Assembly: GCA_020635535.1 (NCBI GenBank) | Contig: JACJZP010000002.1 | Coordinates: 1 to 64,000, forward strand | Reading direction: 5' to 3' | DNA from: Flavobacteriales bacterium | Lineage (GTDB): Bacteria > Bacteroidota > Bacteroidia > UBA10329 | DNA: 64,000 bases | Part shown: positions 17,655 to 25,518 of the stretch, one piece after another | Position numbering within the stretch: the stretch's first letter is position 1 | Layout: each line of letters begins with the position of its first letter | Notes under the pieces: generated by a model | The model's input: the letters and a program-made list of their open reading frames with translations, nothing else | Told to the model about the DNA's origin: nothing | Database searches by the model: none | Position numbers and translations under genes: made by a program

Positions 17655-18487
17655 CCTAAGGCTACATCCAGAACCATCATCACTATGAAGCCCGCGATGA
17701 ATCCAAGTGTGGAAGTATCGGCATACTTATCTAACTGCGTTTCGGGAATCACCTCTTCAATAACTACGTAGATCATGGCTCCAGCCGCAAACGCTAGAGC
17801 GTATGGCAGAATCGGAAATGCGTAGATAACCGCAATCGCTCCAACAAACCCAGCAACGGGTTCTACAATGGCCGAAAGCTGTCCGTACCAAAAGCTTTTG
17901 AACCGCGAAACACCCATTCTGCGCATCGGCATGCTCACGGCAATTCCTTCTGGGAAATTCTGTAAACCGATACCAATTGCTAACGCGATTGCGGCACCAA
18001 TGGAAGCTCCTTCCATTCCGTGGGCCACAGCCCCAAATGCCACTCCAACCGCTAACCCTTCGGGGATATTGTGAAGCGTAATGGCCAGAACCAAAAGCAT
18101 GGTTCTGCTGAGATTGGTTTCAACACCTTCTTTTTCTGTTTCTGGGAAGTTGATATGCAGGTGCGGCATGAACTTGTCCAGCGCAAACAGGAAAAGTGCT
18201 CCACCTAAAAAACCAACGGCAGCAGGAAACCATTCCGGAACGCCAGGATTGCTTTCAGGGCTGATTTCAATTGCTGGAGCCAGCAACGACCAGTAACTGG
18301 CCGCAATCATCACGCCTCCCGTAAATCCCAACATTCCGTCAAACAGCTGTCGGTTCATGGTTTTGAAGAAGAATACGAACGAAGCTCCAGCCGCGGTGAC
18401 CAACCAAGTGAAAGTGGTTGCCAGTACAGCCTGAACCACAGGCGTTTGTTCAAGAAACCAGAGTTTGAGTGTGTCGAATAATTCCAT
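17651..18487 (-). CDS. ZIP-family divalent metal transporter
   Basis: Inner-membrane metal importer of the ZIP family (GufA/ZupT-like), 278 residues and about eight helices. The binding helices are clear: HNIPEGLAVGVAFGA (TM4) and LQNFPEGIAVSMPMRRMG (TM5), where the first motif keeps His and Glu and the second has Asn and Glu. ZIP proteins move Zn, Fe or Mn into the cytoplasm. It is downstream of the DtxR-type regulator on the same strand, separated by a repeat-rich 144-base spacer, suggesting metal-controlled expression. Confidence 0.9.
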   Translation of the reverse strand: MELFDTLKLWFLEQTPVVQAVLATTFTWLVTAAGASFVFFFKTMNRQLFDGMLGFTGGVMIAASYWSLLAPAIEISPESNPGVPEWFPAAVGFLGGALFLFALDKFMPHLHINFPETEKEGVETNLSRTMLLVLAITLHNIPEGLAVGVAFGAVAHGMEGASIGAAIALAIGIGLQNFPEGIAVSMPMRRMGVSRFKSFWYGQLSAIVEPVAGFVGAIAVIYAFPILPYALAFAAGAMIYVVIEEVIPETQLDKYADTSTLGFIAGFIVMMVLDVALG

Positions 18488-18512
18488 TTTTGAGTTTTTG
18501 TTGAAAAATCCC

Positions 18513-18618
18513 CCGTCTCAAAATGTTACGCAAGCTTCACTTTTGAGACGCCCCCTTTGAAAGGGGGAACGAACTCATTCCTCCTTTCAAAGGAGGTGCC
18601 GAGGAACGAGGCGGAGGA
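18513..18618. repeat. Intergenic hairpin-rich repeat element
   Basis: The 144-base gap between the DtxR gene and the ZIP gene is filled by three consecutive hairpins: GTCTCAAAA/TTTTGAGAC (18515-18549), CCCCCTTT-G-AAAGGGGG (18551-18567) and CCTCCTTT-C-AAAGGAGG (18580-18596), followed by CCGAGGAACGAGGCGGAGG. The wording resembles dispersed intergenic elements of Bacteroidota chromosomes. A 13-base core, CCGAGGAACGAGG, recurs inverted at 63973-63985. It may terminate or attenuate transcription between the two metal genes. Confidence 0.6.
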
Positions 18619-18631
18619 TTTACTTATCATT

Positions 18632-19287
18632 TCAGTATGCTACAAATATGTTTTTGGCCACTTCGTGACTCAGTTGAACGGGTTTTCCATCCAATTCAAT
18701 TTCAACTGAACGATCAAAGTCGTGGCGTTCGGTCAGTTTGAATTCCACACCAAGGTCCAAGCCGATTTTTTTCATGTAGGCGAGGAAACTCTCCGAATGC
18801 TCGGTAATTCCCATAACCTTCGATTGTTTACCGACTTCCAACTCGTCCAACTTCACGCGGGCTGGAGCAGGGAAATTTCCTTCGCTGTCAGGAATCGGTC
18901 CACCATGCGGGTCATATTTCGGGAAGCCTAAAAATTTATCTAATCTTTCAACTAGAACATCTGAATTGATGTGCTCCAACTCTTCGGCAACTTCATGTAC
19001 TTCATCCCATCCAAACCCAAGATAGTCAACCAGAAAAACCTCCCAAAGACGATGCTTCGGATGATGTTCACCGCAATCTTTTGGCCTTTCTTGGTAAGCG
19101 TAACGCCTTGATATTTCTGATAGTTAACCAACTTCTTGGTAGCCAACTTTTGAAGCATATCCGTGACTGAAGAAGCCTTTGTGTCAAGCCTTTCAGCAAG
19201 TGCATTTGTACTCACTCCCTTGTCCGATTTCTTGGACAGCTTGTAAATGTGTTTGAGGTAATTCTCCTCTGTGAATGAATTGGACAT
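18632..19287 (-). pseudogene. DtxR/MntR-family metal-dependent repressor, interrupted by a frameshift
   Basis: The N-terminal part (19287 down to about 19056) is a DtxR-type winged helix: SFTEENYLKHIYKLS, VSTNALAERLDTKASSVTDMLQKLATKKLVNY. The C-terminal part (ATG 18979 frame) has the metal-binding/dimer helices and an FeoA-like SH3 domain. They are in different frames. Adding one T to the TT at 19056-19057 (plus strand) restores IIRKHRLWEVFLVDYLGFGWDEVHEVAEELEHINSD across the break, including the His and Glu ligands typical of the family, and gives an intact 218-residue protein. Either a recent null mutation or a homopolymer sequencing error. ATG 19287 is the natural start; the TTG at 19296 lies inside the -7 box. 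Confidence 0.85.
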
Positions 19288-19293
19288 GGCACG

Positions 19294-19301
19294 CAAAGAT
19301 A
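19294..19301 (-). promoter_or_regulatory. -7 promoter element of DtxR gene
   Basis: TATCTTTG on the minus strand, a perfect match to the Bacteroidota -7 consensus TAnnTTTG, ending only six bases before the regulator's ATG. Transcription starting a few bases later would give an almost leaderless mRNA. No clear -33 TTG was found at the usual distance. Confidence 0.5.
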
Positions 19302-19328
19302 TTCAAATTGCATACATCGAAATGAAAA

Positions 19329-19359
19329 TTTAGATAAATCTAAAATAGATTTAGCTTTG
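19329..19359 (+). promoter_or_regulatory. Overlapping palindromic operator and -7 box in the DtxR/TonB receptor divergent region
   Basis: TTTAGAT-aa-ATCTAAA (19329-19344) and AAATCTA-aaa-TAGATTT (19336-19352) are two overlapping perfect inverted repeats. They are followed by TAGCTTTG (19352-19359), a perfect TAnnTTTG -7 element directed at the receptor. The location between a metal regulator and a receptor makes this the likely binding site of the DtxR protein. The -7 box is so close to GTG 19364 that the leader would be absent or the start may lie elsewhere. Confidence 0.6.
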
Positions 19360-19363
19360 CCCT

Positions 19364-19463
19364 GTGATTTTACGACTGACCATCCTTTCGTTTCTTCTGC
19401 TTTTTCAGTTTTCTGCGTTCGGACAAACGGGTTCGATTAGCGGAAAAATCACCGATGGAAATA
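19364..19463 (+). other. Signal-peptide segment of the TonB receptor in a different frame
   Basis: Translation from GTG 19364 gives MILRLTILSFLLLFQFSAFGQ, a good signal peptide, then TGSISGKITDGN, the usual opening of a carboxypeptidase-regulatory-like domain. The receptor continues in another frame (IPVPFANVVLKGT...). Removing one A from AAA at 19459-19461 fuses the two as SGKITDGIPVPFANVVLKG and yields a 750-residue receptor. Hence this is the true 5' end, split from the body by an apparent one-base insertion. Confidence 0.75.
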
Positions 19464-21617
19464 CCGGTTCCATTTGCGAATGTGGTTCTGAAAGGAACAG
19501 ATTTTGGAACTTCAGCCAATGAGAATGGGGATTTCCGTTTGGAGAACATCCCTTTCGGTAGTTATCAATTGCAGGTTTCTTCGGTTGGCTTTGTGGCTTT
19601 CAGCCAAAAAGTTGAACTGAACAGAGCGCGGATTGAATTCGGAGAATTGGAATTATCACCTTCTTCACTTGGGCTCGATGAAGTGGTTGTCACAGGAACC
19701 ATGAAGGAGACTTTCATCACGGCATCGCCAGTTAAAGTAGAGGTCATCACAGACGAATTGCTGGAGACGACAAGCAATCCCGTCAATCTCATCCAATCAC
19801 TGAAACTGATCAACGGAGTACAAGAAGTAGTGAGTTGTGGTGTGTGCTACACAAACAACATCAGCATTAACGGCCTGCCCGGACAGTACACAGCGGTGTT
19901 GATTGATGGTAGTCCGATCTATGGCAACTTGGCTTCGGTTTACGGGTTGAATGGCATTCCGCGTCAGGCAATTGACCGAATTGAGATTATTAAAGGACCG
20001 AACTCCACGTTGTACGGTTCTGAGGCGATGGCGGGAGTCATCAACATCATCACAAAAGACCCCGCGAACCAACCAAAGTTTGCGGCTGATTTCCGCATGA
20101 CCTCTCATCTGGAAACCTTCGGAAATGTCACTTGGTCGCCAGAGATAAGCGAAAAATGGAACGCTACCATTGGTGCCAATTATGGCTTCATTCCGCAGTA
20201 TCATGACGATAATGGAGATGGATTTGGCGACATCGTGAATATGGATCGTGTTTCAGCTTTCACGAAGTGGACCATGAAACGGAAAGACCATCGCAAACTA
20301 CAGCTGATGGCCAAGTATTACTATGAAGATCGCAGAAATGGGGTAGAGGATTTCATGCTGAACCGCGCTTATCGGGAACTGCGCGGCAACGACAGCATTT
20401 ACGGAGAGAGTATTTACACGCACCGTGGAGAGGTTTTCGGAACGTATCAGCTTCCGACAAAGGAGTATTTCCGAATTGATTTCTCAGGCAGTTACCACAA
20501 TCAGGATAGCTATTATGGCGATGTTGGGTATGCCGCAGAACAGTATATCGGTTTCGGAAATTTTATCTGGAATCGCCAGCTAAAACGCCATGATCTATTG
20601 GCTGGGTTGACTGCCCGCTATCAGCATTATGACGACAATACGGTGGTTACTCAGCAAGCCGAAAGTCAATTCATTCCAGGTGTTTTTGTGCAGGACGAAT
20701 GGGAAGCAGTGAAGGCGAAATTTACGGTTTTGGGTGGTGTTCGGTTGGATTATTACGAAGCCAACGGACCTGTGGTCTCACCACGATTGAACCTGAAATG
20801 GAAACCCGCATTGTGGACAACCATTCGTGCCAATTTCGGAACGGGTTTTAAAGTGGTGAATCTGTTTACGGAAGACCACGCTTTTGTAACGGGTCAGCGT
20901 GAAGTGGTTTTGGAAGAGAAACTGAAGCCAGAACGCTCTTACAACGGAACGCTCAGTTTCAATCAGGTTTACACCGTTGGCAACTCCCAAGGGACGATTG
21001 ATATTGACGGTTTTTACACCTATTTCACCAACAAGATCATTCCCGATTACGATACCGATCCGCAGCAGATCATCTACGCCAATTCGAACGGACATGCGCA
21101 ATCTTGGGGCGTGAATGCAGGCATTTCGCATTCGTTCAAATTCCCACTGAGTTTGCGGTTGGGTTTCAGCTACATCAGCGCTACCGAAACCGAGAACGGG
21201 GAAACTTCGCGCATTCAGTTCGCGCCAGAATACACCGCCAACGGAACCATTTCCTACTCATGGAAAAAGGCGCATCTCGATTTCGCGTACACGGCCAATC
21301 TTGTAGGGCCGATGGCGTTGCCGGAAGTGTTTGATGTGGATGAGTTGGGCAATCTGCTTTCGGAACCGCGTCCAACCACTTCGAAGCCATTTTATCTGGA
21401 CGTTTTTCAGATAACTTACACGTGGAACAAGGCCAATCTGCGGTTCTTTGCAGGCGTGGAGAACATTGCAGGTTACGTTCAGAAAGTGTCGCCACTTTCG
21501 GCCTATAACGACCCGAATTCACCTGCTGGGTTTAGTCCCAATTTTGATACATCGTACGCCTACAGCCCCGTTCATGGCCGCGAATTCTATGGCGGAATTG
21601 CTTGGGAACTGAAATAG
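19455..21617 (+). CDS. TonB-dependent receptor, probably for a metal; 5' end frameshifted
   Basis: Outer-membrane transporter body of 720 residues. It begins inside the N-terminal beta-sandwich (PVPFANVVLKGTDFGTSANENGDFRLENIPFGSYQL), followed by a plug domain (SCGVCYTNNISINGLPGQ, VLIDGSPIYGN, IEIIKGPNSTLYGSEAMAGVINIITK) and a beta-barrel. The ATG at 19455 gives no signal peptide; that is encoded just upstream in another frame. The CGVC pair in the plug is conserved in a subset of Bacteroidota receptors and could bind metal. Neighbouring DtxR and ZIP genes and the operator support metal-regulated uptake; the metal itself is not determined. Confidence 0.88.
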   Translation: MEIPVPFANVVLKGTDFGTSANENGDFRLENIPFGSYQLQVSSVGFVAFSQKVELNRARIEFGELELSPSSLGLDEVVVTGTMKETFITASPVKVEVITDELLETTSNPVNLIQSLKLINGVQEVVSCGVCYTNNISINGLPGQYTAVLIDGSPIYGNLASVYGLNGIPRQAIDRIEIIKGPNSTLYGSEAMAGVINIITKDPANQPKFAADFRMTSHLETFGNVTWSPEISEKWNATIGANYGFIPQYHDDNGDGFGDIVNMDRVSAFTKWTMKRKDHRKLQLMAKYYYEDRRNGVEDFMLNRAYRELRGNDSIYGESIYTHRGEVFGTYQLPTKEYFRIDFSGSYHNQDSYYGDVGYAAEQYIGFGNFIWNRQLKRHDLLAGLTARYQHYDDNTVVTQQAESQFIPGVFVQDEWEAVKAKFTVLGGVRLDYYEANGPVVSPRLNLKWKPALWTTIRANFGTGFKVVNLFTEDHAFVTGQREVVLEEKLKPERSYNGTLSFNQVYTVGNSQGTIDIDGFYTYFTNKIIPDYDTDPQQIIYANSNGHAQSWGVNAGISHSFKFPLSLRLGFSYISATETENGETSRIQFAPEYTANGTISYSWKKAHLDFAYTANLVGPMALPEVFDVDELGNLLSEPRPTTSKPFYLDVFQITYTWNKANLRFFAGVENIAGYVQKVSPLSAYNDPNSPAGFSPNFDTSYAYSPVHGREFYGGIAWELK

Positions 21618-21618
21618 T

Positions 21619-21960
21619 TTAGAACGAGCGGGAAGCTTTGATCTGCGCAATTTCTTCTTTCAGTTTCGGTACATGATTGATCAGAATTCCCCAAAGAGTT
21701 TCATTGTCAACCGTATCGTAAGAATGCGCTATCAGATTTCTTAGGCCGATGATGCCAGTTGCGTGTTGCAACTTGATGTTCGGATCCGCCAACATTAGTT
21801 TTCGAGTGGCCTCACCAATGATCTCAAAATGACGTTCAATAGCACGGATGGCCACAGGGTCCTTCTCAAATTTGGTGAAATCGGCATCGACAATGGAGAC
21901 GATATGCTCCATTTCGGCAATCACGCTTTCAATATCAAGAATGTACTTAAGCGGCTTCAT
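21619..21960 (-). CDS. HepT-like ribonuclease toxin (DUF86)
   Basis: HEPN-family toxin of 113 residues, all-helical, with the RNase motif R-x4-H-x-Y as RNLIAHSY. HepT proteins cleave RNA unless neutralised by the cognate MNT nucleotidyltransferase, which is encoded immediately upstream and overlaps it by 14 bases. ATG 21960 gives the family-typical MKPLKYILDIESVI start; a GTG at 21972 is in frame but less likely. The stop lies one base from the convergent receptor stop. Confidence 0.88.
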   Translation of the reverse strand: MKPLKYILDIESVIAEMEHIVSIVDADFTKFEKDPVAIRAIERHFEIIGEATRKLMLADPNIKLQHATGIIGLRNLIAHSYDTVDNETLWGILINHVPKLKEEIAQIKASRSF

Positions 21961-22258
21961 AGAGCGGAACACGCGTTTCCAGTATTTCCTGAATAAGTAC
22001 AGGATTTTTAAGCGACTTTTCCGTTACAAGATCAACATCTCGCTGCAGAAGGTCGCGTAGTTTCTGCAAGAGCGAAAAATAATTGTCGGCATATTCCAAC
22101 AATGGGACATCAGCCGAAAACCTTACCAGAAAATCATAATCACTGTTCTCCGTCTGTTCTCCTTTGGCCACCGAACCGAAAAGGTGAAACGCTTCCACAC
22201 GGTGCTCTTTACACAGTTTTTGAATGGCGGAAAGATGCTTTTCAATCGGGATGACCAT
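21947..22258 (-). CDS. MNT-type nucleotidyltransferase antitoxin
   Basis: Minimal nucleotidyltransferase of 103 residues with the GS-x10-DxD active-site motif (GSVAKGEQTENSDYD). In characterised HepT/MNT pairs this enzyme adds AMP to the toxin's motif tyrosine and so disables it. First gene of the two-gene unit, with the toxin overlapping its 3' end, the usual antitoxin-first order. Such modules are often mobile; no mobility gene is visible nearby. Confidence 0.88.
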   Translation of the reverse strand: MVIPIEKHLSAIQKLCKEHRVEAFHLFGSVAKGEQTENSDYDFLVRFSADVPLLEYADNYFSLLQKLRDLLQRDVDLVTEKSLKNPVLIQEILETRVPLYEAA

Positions 22259-22371
22259 GTTTCAAAGTTACCCTTTTCTTGTGTTCAATCTATGTTGATT
22301 TATCCAGCGAAGCTCCGAACAACTCAATGCGATAACATTTGGCTAACTTGCGCGCCCATTTAAAATCACGA

Positions 22372-23811
22372 ATGAATACAACCTCACCGATCACGCTGCA
22401 AAAGACAGACAAAATTGGCCCTGTGGCCGTTTACCTGATAACCGAAAAATCCGAGTTGGATGCCATCGCTGGAATCGATGGATTGAAGGACAAAATTGCA
22501 GAGCGTGTTGGTGATGATGAGTTGGTTTTCACCGTTCCAACGGCAAATGGATTGACCATCGTTGCCAAGGCAAAAACGGAGAAGGAAACCAGTTATCGTT
22601 TTCAGTCTGCGCGTGCTTTGGGTGCGAAAATCCGAAGAGTAATCAATGCTGAGAAAGCCGAAGCGGCAACGTTGGTTTCAACTTCGGTTGATAAAGAAGA
22701 CCTGTTGGCGATTCTGGAAGGAGTTGTGCTGTCAAGCTACCAGTTCTTGACCTACAAAACGGGCGATGGCGCCAAGCCAAGCAAATTCGGTTCGTTGGGT
22801 GTGAAGGCTGATGCGGTTTCGCAAGCAGAACTTGATGAATTGACTGGCGTTGCGACCGGAACGTTTGCTGCCCGCGATTTTGTGAACGAACCACCCGTGA
22901 CACTTACGGCAACGGAGTGGAGCAAGCGAATGGCGGCTCTCGGAAAAGCAACTGGTTTCAGTGTAACCACGTTCGATAAGAAGAAGATCGAGGAGTTGAA
23001 AATGGGTGGACTTTTGGGTGTGAACAAAGGTTCGGTTGAGCCTCCAACGTTCAACATCCTCGAATGGAAACCAGCAAGCGCCAAGAATTCAAAACCGATT
23101 GTTCTGGTTGGGAAAGGCGTGGTTTACGATACGGGCGGTTACAACATCAAGACCGTTCAGATGGCGCAGATGAAATCTGACATGGGCGGTGGCGCTGCAG
23201 TATGCGGTGCGCTGGCGGCCATTGCGGCCAATAAGCTTCCTGTTCATGTCATCGGTTTGATTCCTGCAACGGATAACCGAATTGACGGAAAGGCGATTGT
23301 AGCGGATGATGTTCTGACCATGATGAGCGGTTCAACCGTTGAGGTTCTGAATACGGATGCAGAAGGCCGATTGATTCTGGCCGATGCACTTCACTACGCC
23401 AAACAATACGACCCGGAATTGGTCATTGATCTCGCTACTTTGACAGGTGCAGCAGCACGAATCACCGATTATCACGGCATTTCGATGTGCGCGGACAAAA
23501 CCGACACAACTGCCATTAAGGAAAGTGGCGAGCGAGTTTACGAACGCGTGATCGAGTTCCCAATGTGGAAGGAGTTTCACGATGCTATCAAGTCGGATAT
23601 TGCCGACATCAAGAACATTGGCGGTGCGGCCGGTGGCAACATCACTTCGGCCACGTTCCTGCATCATTTCACCGATTATCCGTGGATTCATTTGGACATC
23701 GCAGGTCCATCGTTTATGACCAAGGATGTGGATTATCGCCTCAAAGGCGGAACGGGCGTTGGCGTTCGTTTGCTGTACGATTTCATTAAACGCACGGTTG
23801 TTAATGGTTAG
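22372..23811 (+). CDS. Leucyl aminopeptidase (M17 family)
   Basis: Cytosolic two-metal leucyl aminopeptidase of 479 residues. The M17 catalytic core is intact: VGKGVVYDTGGYNIKTVQMAQMKSDMGGGAAV with the metal-binding Lys and Asp residues, and NTDAEGRLILADALHYA with the signature Asp, Glu and Arg. A TTG-initiated frame from 22339 adds 11 residues; ATG 22372 is preferred. It removes N-terminal residues from peptides. A deformylase-like gene and methionine aminopeptidase follow within 2 kb. Confidence 0.9.
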   Translation: MNTTSPITLQKTDKIGPVAVYLITEKSELDAIAGIDGLKDKIAERVGDDELVFTVPTANGLTIVAKAKTEKETSYRFQSARALGAKIRRVINAEKAEAATLVSTSVDKEDLLAILEGVVLSSYQFLTYKTGDGAKPSKFGSLGVKADAVSQAELDELTGVATGTFAARDFVNEPPVTLTATEWSKRMAALGKATGFSVTTFDKKKIEELKMGGLLGVNKGSVEPPTFNILEWKPASAKNSKPIVLVGKGVVYDTGGYNIKTVQMAQMKSDMGGGAAVCGALAAIAANKLPVHVIGLIPATDNRIDGKAIVADDVLTMMSGSTVEVLNTDAEGRLILADALHYAKQYDPELVIDLATLTGAAARITDYHGISMCADKTDTTAIKESGERVYERVIEFPMWKEFHDAIKSDIADIKNIGGAAGGNITSATFLHHFTDYPWIHLDIAGPSFMTKDVDYRLKGGTGVGVRLLYDFIKRTVVNG

Positions 23812-23890
23812 TGGTTGTCTGTTATTAGTTGCCCTCAATCATCGATGTCCACCTGATCAATAACCAATAACTAAATACCAATAACCAAGT

Positions 23891-24424
23891 TTGATAAACG
23901 CATTCGGCAACGGGATTTACAAGGGTGTTGCGCAGCGCGTGGGTGCTGGTCAGCAGGCAACAGAGTTGATCAAACAGCTTCAGGAAATGCAGCAGTCTGT
24001 TCAGCATCCATTGGTTACGGCTAAGCACATTGGCTTGAATCTTTCGGCTTTCGTGTTGAATCTCAACTTCTTGAAAAGCGGTTCAGAAAACGTTCAATTG
24101 GTGATGCTGAATCTAGAGGTCATTTCAACCAAAGCTCCGCTGGTTTCGGGATTGGAAGATGATGTTGCCATTCCAGGATTGTCGGTTTCCATCGAGCGCC
24201 CAAAGCAGATCACTGTTAAATTCATTGATGAAGATTTCGAAGAACAAACGCAGGAGTTTTCTGATCAAACCGCGCGTTGGATTTTGCACGGCATCGACCT
24301 GCTGAACGGAATCACCATCATCGATAGATTGAACAGCCACAGACAACGCTCGGTGAAGGGCCATTTGAAACGAATTGCCGAAAAAAGAATAGAAACAAAA
24401 TACGAACTTAACTACAACGACTAG
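23891..24424 (+). CDS. Peptide-deformylase-like protein lacking catalytic residues
   Basis: Homologue of peptide deformylase along its whole length: N-terminal FGNGIYKGVAQ, central IPGLSVSIERPKQITVKFIDEDFEEQTQEF, and C-terminal ARWILHGIDLLNGITIIDRL...VKGHLKRI. The metal site is gone: the EGCLS motif reads EDDVA, so the ligand Cys is missing, and HExDH reads HGIDL, losing the catalytic Glu and second His. The GxGLAAPQ motif is also replaced. The frame is intact for 177 residues, so it is a maintained pseudoenzyme rather than a fresh wreck. The start is a TTG at 23891; no ATG is available. The working deformylase must be elsewhere. Confidence 0.82.
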   Translation: MINAFGNGIYKGVAQRVGAGQQATELIKQLQEMQQSVQHPLVTAKHIGLNLSAFVLNLNFLKSGSENVQLVMLNLEVISTKAPLVSGLEDDVAIPGLSVSIERPKQITVKFIDEDFEEQTQEFSDQTARWILHGIDLLNGITIIDRLNSHRQRSVKGHLKRIAEKRIETKYELNYND

Positions 24425-24465
24425 CCGCAACTATTTGCTGGTCGCTGCTCACTAATCACTGTAAA

Positions 24466-25077
24466 ATGTCACACGCAAAACTGGTTATCGTCCGTCACGG
24501 ACAGTCTGAATGGAATGCACAGAACCGCTTCACGGGTTGGGTTAACGTAGACCTTGCCCCGAAAGGAATTGCCGAAGCCAAGGAAGCAGGGGAAAAGCTG
24601 AAAGGGTACAAATTCGATAAGGGTTTTACTTCGGCTTTGATGCGTGCGCAGAAAACGCTTCAGAACATTTTGGAGGTCACTGGTCAGACCGACCTTGAAG
24701 TTGTTGAAAACGAAGCCTTGAACGAGCGCATGTATGGCGACTTGCAAGGCATGAACAAAGACGAGGCGCGCGAGCAATTCGGTGAGGAGCAGGTCCATAT
24801 TTGGAGAAGGAGCTTCGATACGCCACCTCCAGGAGGCGAAAGTCTGAAAGGCACTGCCGATCGTGTGTTGCCATACTTCAAGGAAGTGATCGAACCAGAA
24901 TTGAAAGCTGGCAAGACCATCATCATAGCGGCTCACGGCAACAGCCTTCGTGCGTTGATCATGTATCTTGAGAAGATGACCCCAGACGAGATCTTGAAAA
25001 CGGAAGTGCCTACTGGCAAGCCGAAGTTGTACGAGTTCGATGAGAACCTGAACGTGCTTAGCACGGATTATATCTAA
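24466..25077 (+). CDS. gpmA: 2,3-bisphosphoglycerate-dependent phosphoglycerate mutase
   Basis: Glycolytic enzyme interconverting 3- and 2-phosphoglycerate. The phosphohistidine motif VRHGQSEWNAQNRFTGW opens the protein, and the second His is in AAHGNSLRALIMYLE. At 203 residues it is shorter than the E. coli enzyme (about 250) owing to gaps in the middle and C-terminus, as in other Bacteroidota forms. Followed after nine bases by a HAD-type hydrolase. Confidence 0.92.
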   Translation: MSHAKLVIVRHGQSEWNAQNRFTGWVNVDLAPKGIAEAKEAGEKLKGYKFDKGFTSALMRAQKTLQNILEVTGQTDLEVVENEALNERMYGDLQGMNKDEAREQFGEEQVHIWRRSFDTPPPGGESLKGTADRVLPYFKEVIEPELKAGKTIIIAAHGNSLRALIMYLEKMTPDEILKTEVPTGKPKLYEFDENLNVLSTDYI

Positions 25078-25086
25078 CTTCGCGCC

Positions 25087-25518
25087 ATGGATATGATGAT
25101 GGGCAAATCGCTGGTGATCGCGGTCGATTTTGACGGAACCGTGGTTGAGCACAAATACCCTGCTATTGGCAAGGAAATGCCGTTTGCTTTTGCTACGCTG
25201 AAGGAGCTTCAGAAACGTGGCCATCGCCTCATTCTATGGACTTATCGCCACGGCAAAACCTTAGATGAGGCAGTAGAATATTGCCGTCAGAACGGGATTG
25301 AGTTCTACGCGGTGAATAAAAGCTTTCCTGAGGAGCAGTTCGACCCGAATGAAGCCAGCCGCAAATTGGATTGCGACATGTTCATAGATGATAGAAACGT
25401 AGGCGGATTTCTTGGTTGGGGCGAGATTTTCAGAATCATCCATCCGGAAGCGGCTGGTGAGCAGATGCAACAGCCGAAGCAGAAAAAAGGCATGTTCGGA
25501 AAATTGTTTGGAGGATAA
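25087..25518 (+). CDS. HAD-fold hydrolase (BT0820-like)
   Basis: Small HAD-superfamily protein (143 residues) with the nucleophile motif DFDGT (residues 14-18) and a later IDDRNVGG acidic motif. No large cap domain. It resembles the small BT0820-type phosphatases of Bacteroidota, substrate unknown. The start may be ATG 25087 or one of the closely following ATGs in MDMMMGKS. Its TAA stop overlaps the methionine aminopeptidase ATG by one base, so translation is coupled. Confidence 0.8.
   Translation: MDMMMGKSLVIAVDFDGTVVEHKYPAIGKEMPFAFATLKELQKRGHRLILWTYRHGKTLDEAVEYCRQNGIEFYAVNKSFPEEQFDPNEASRKLDCDMFIDDRNVGGFLGWGEIFRIIHPEAAGEQMQQPKQKKGMFGKLFGG

Noticed and set aside
24469..25224. Antisense ORF of 251 codons over the phosphoglycerate mutase gene
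   Set aside because: The plus strand carries an unmistakable gpmA with active-site motifs; the antisense product has no recognisable domain.
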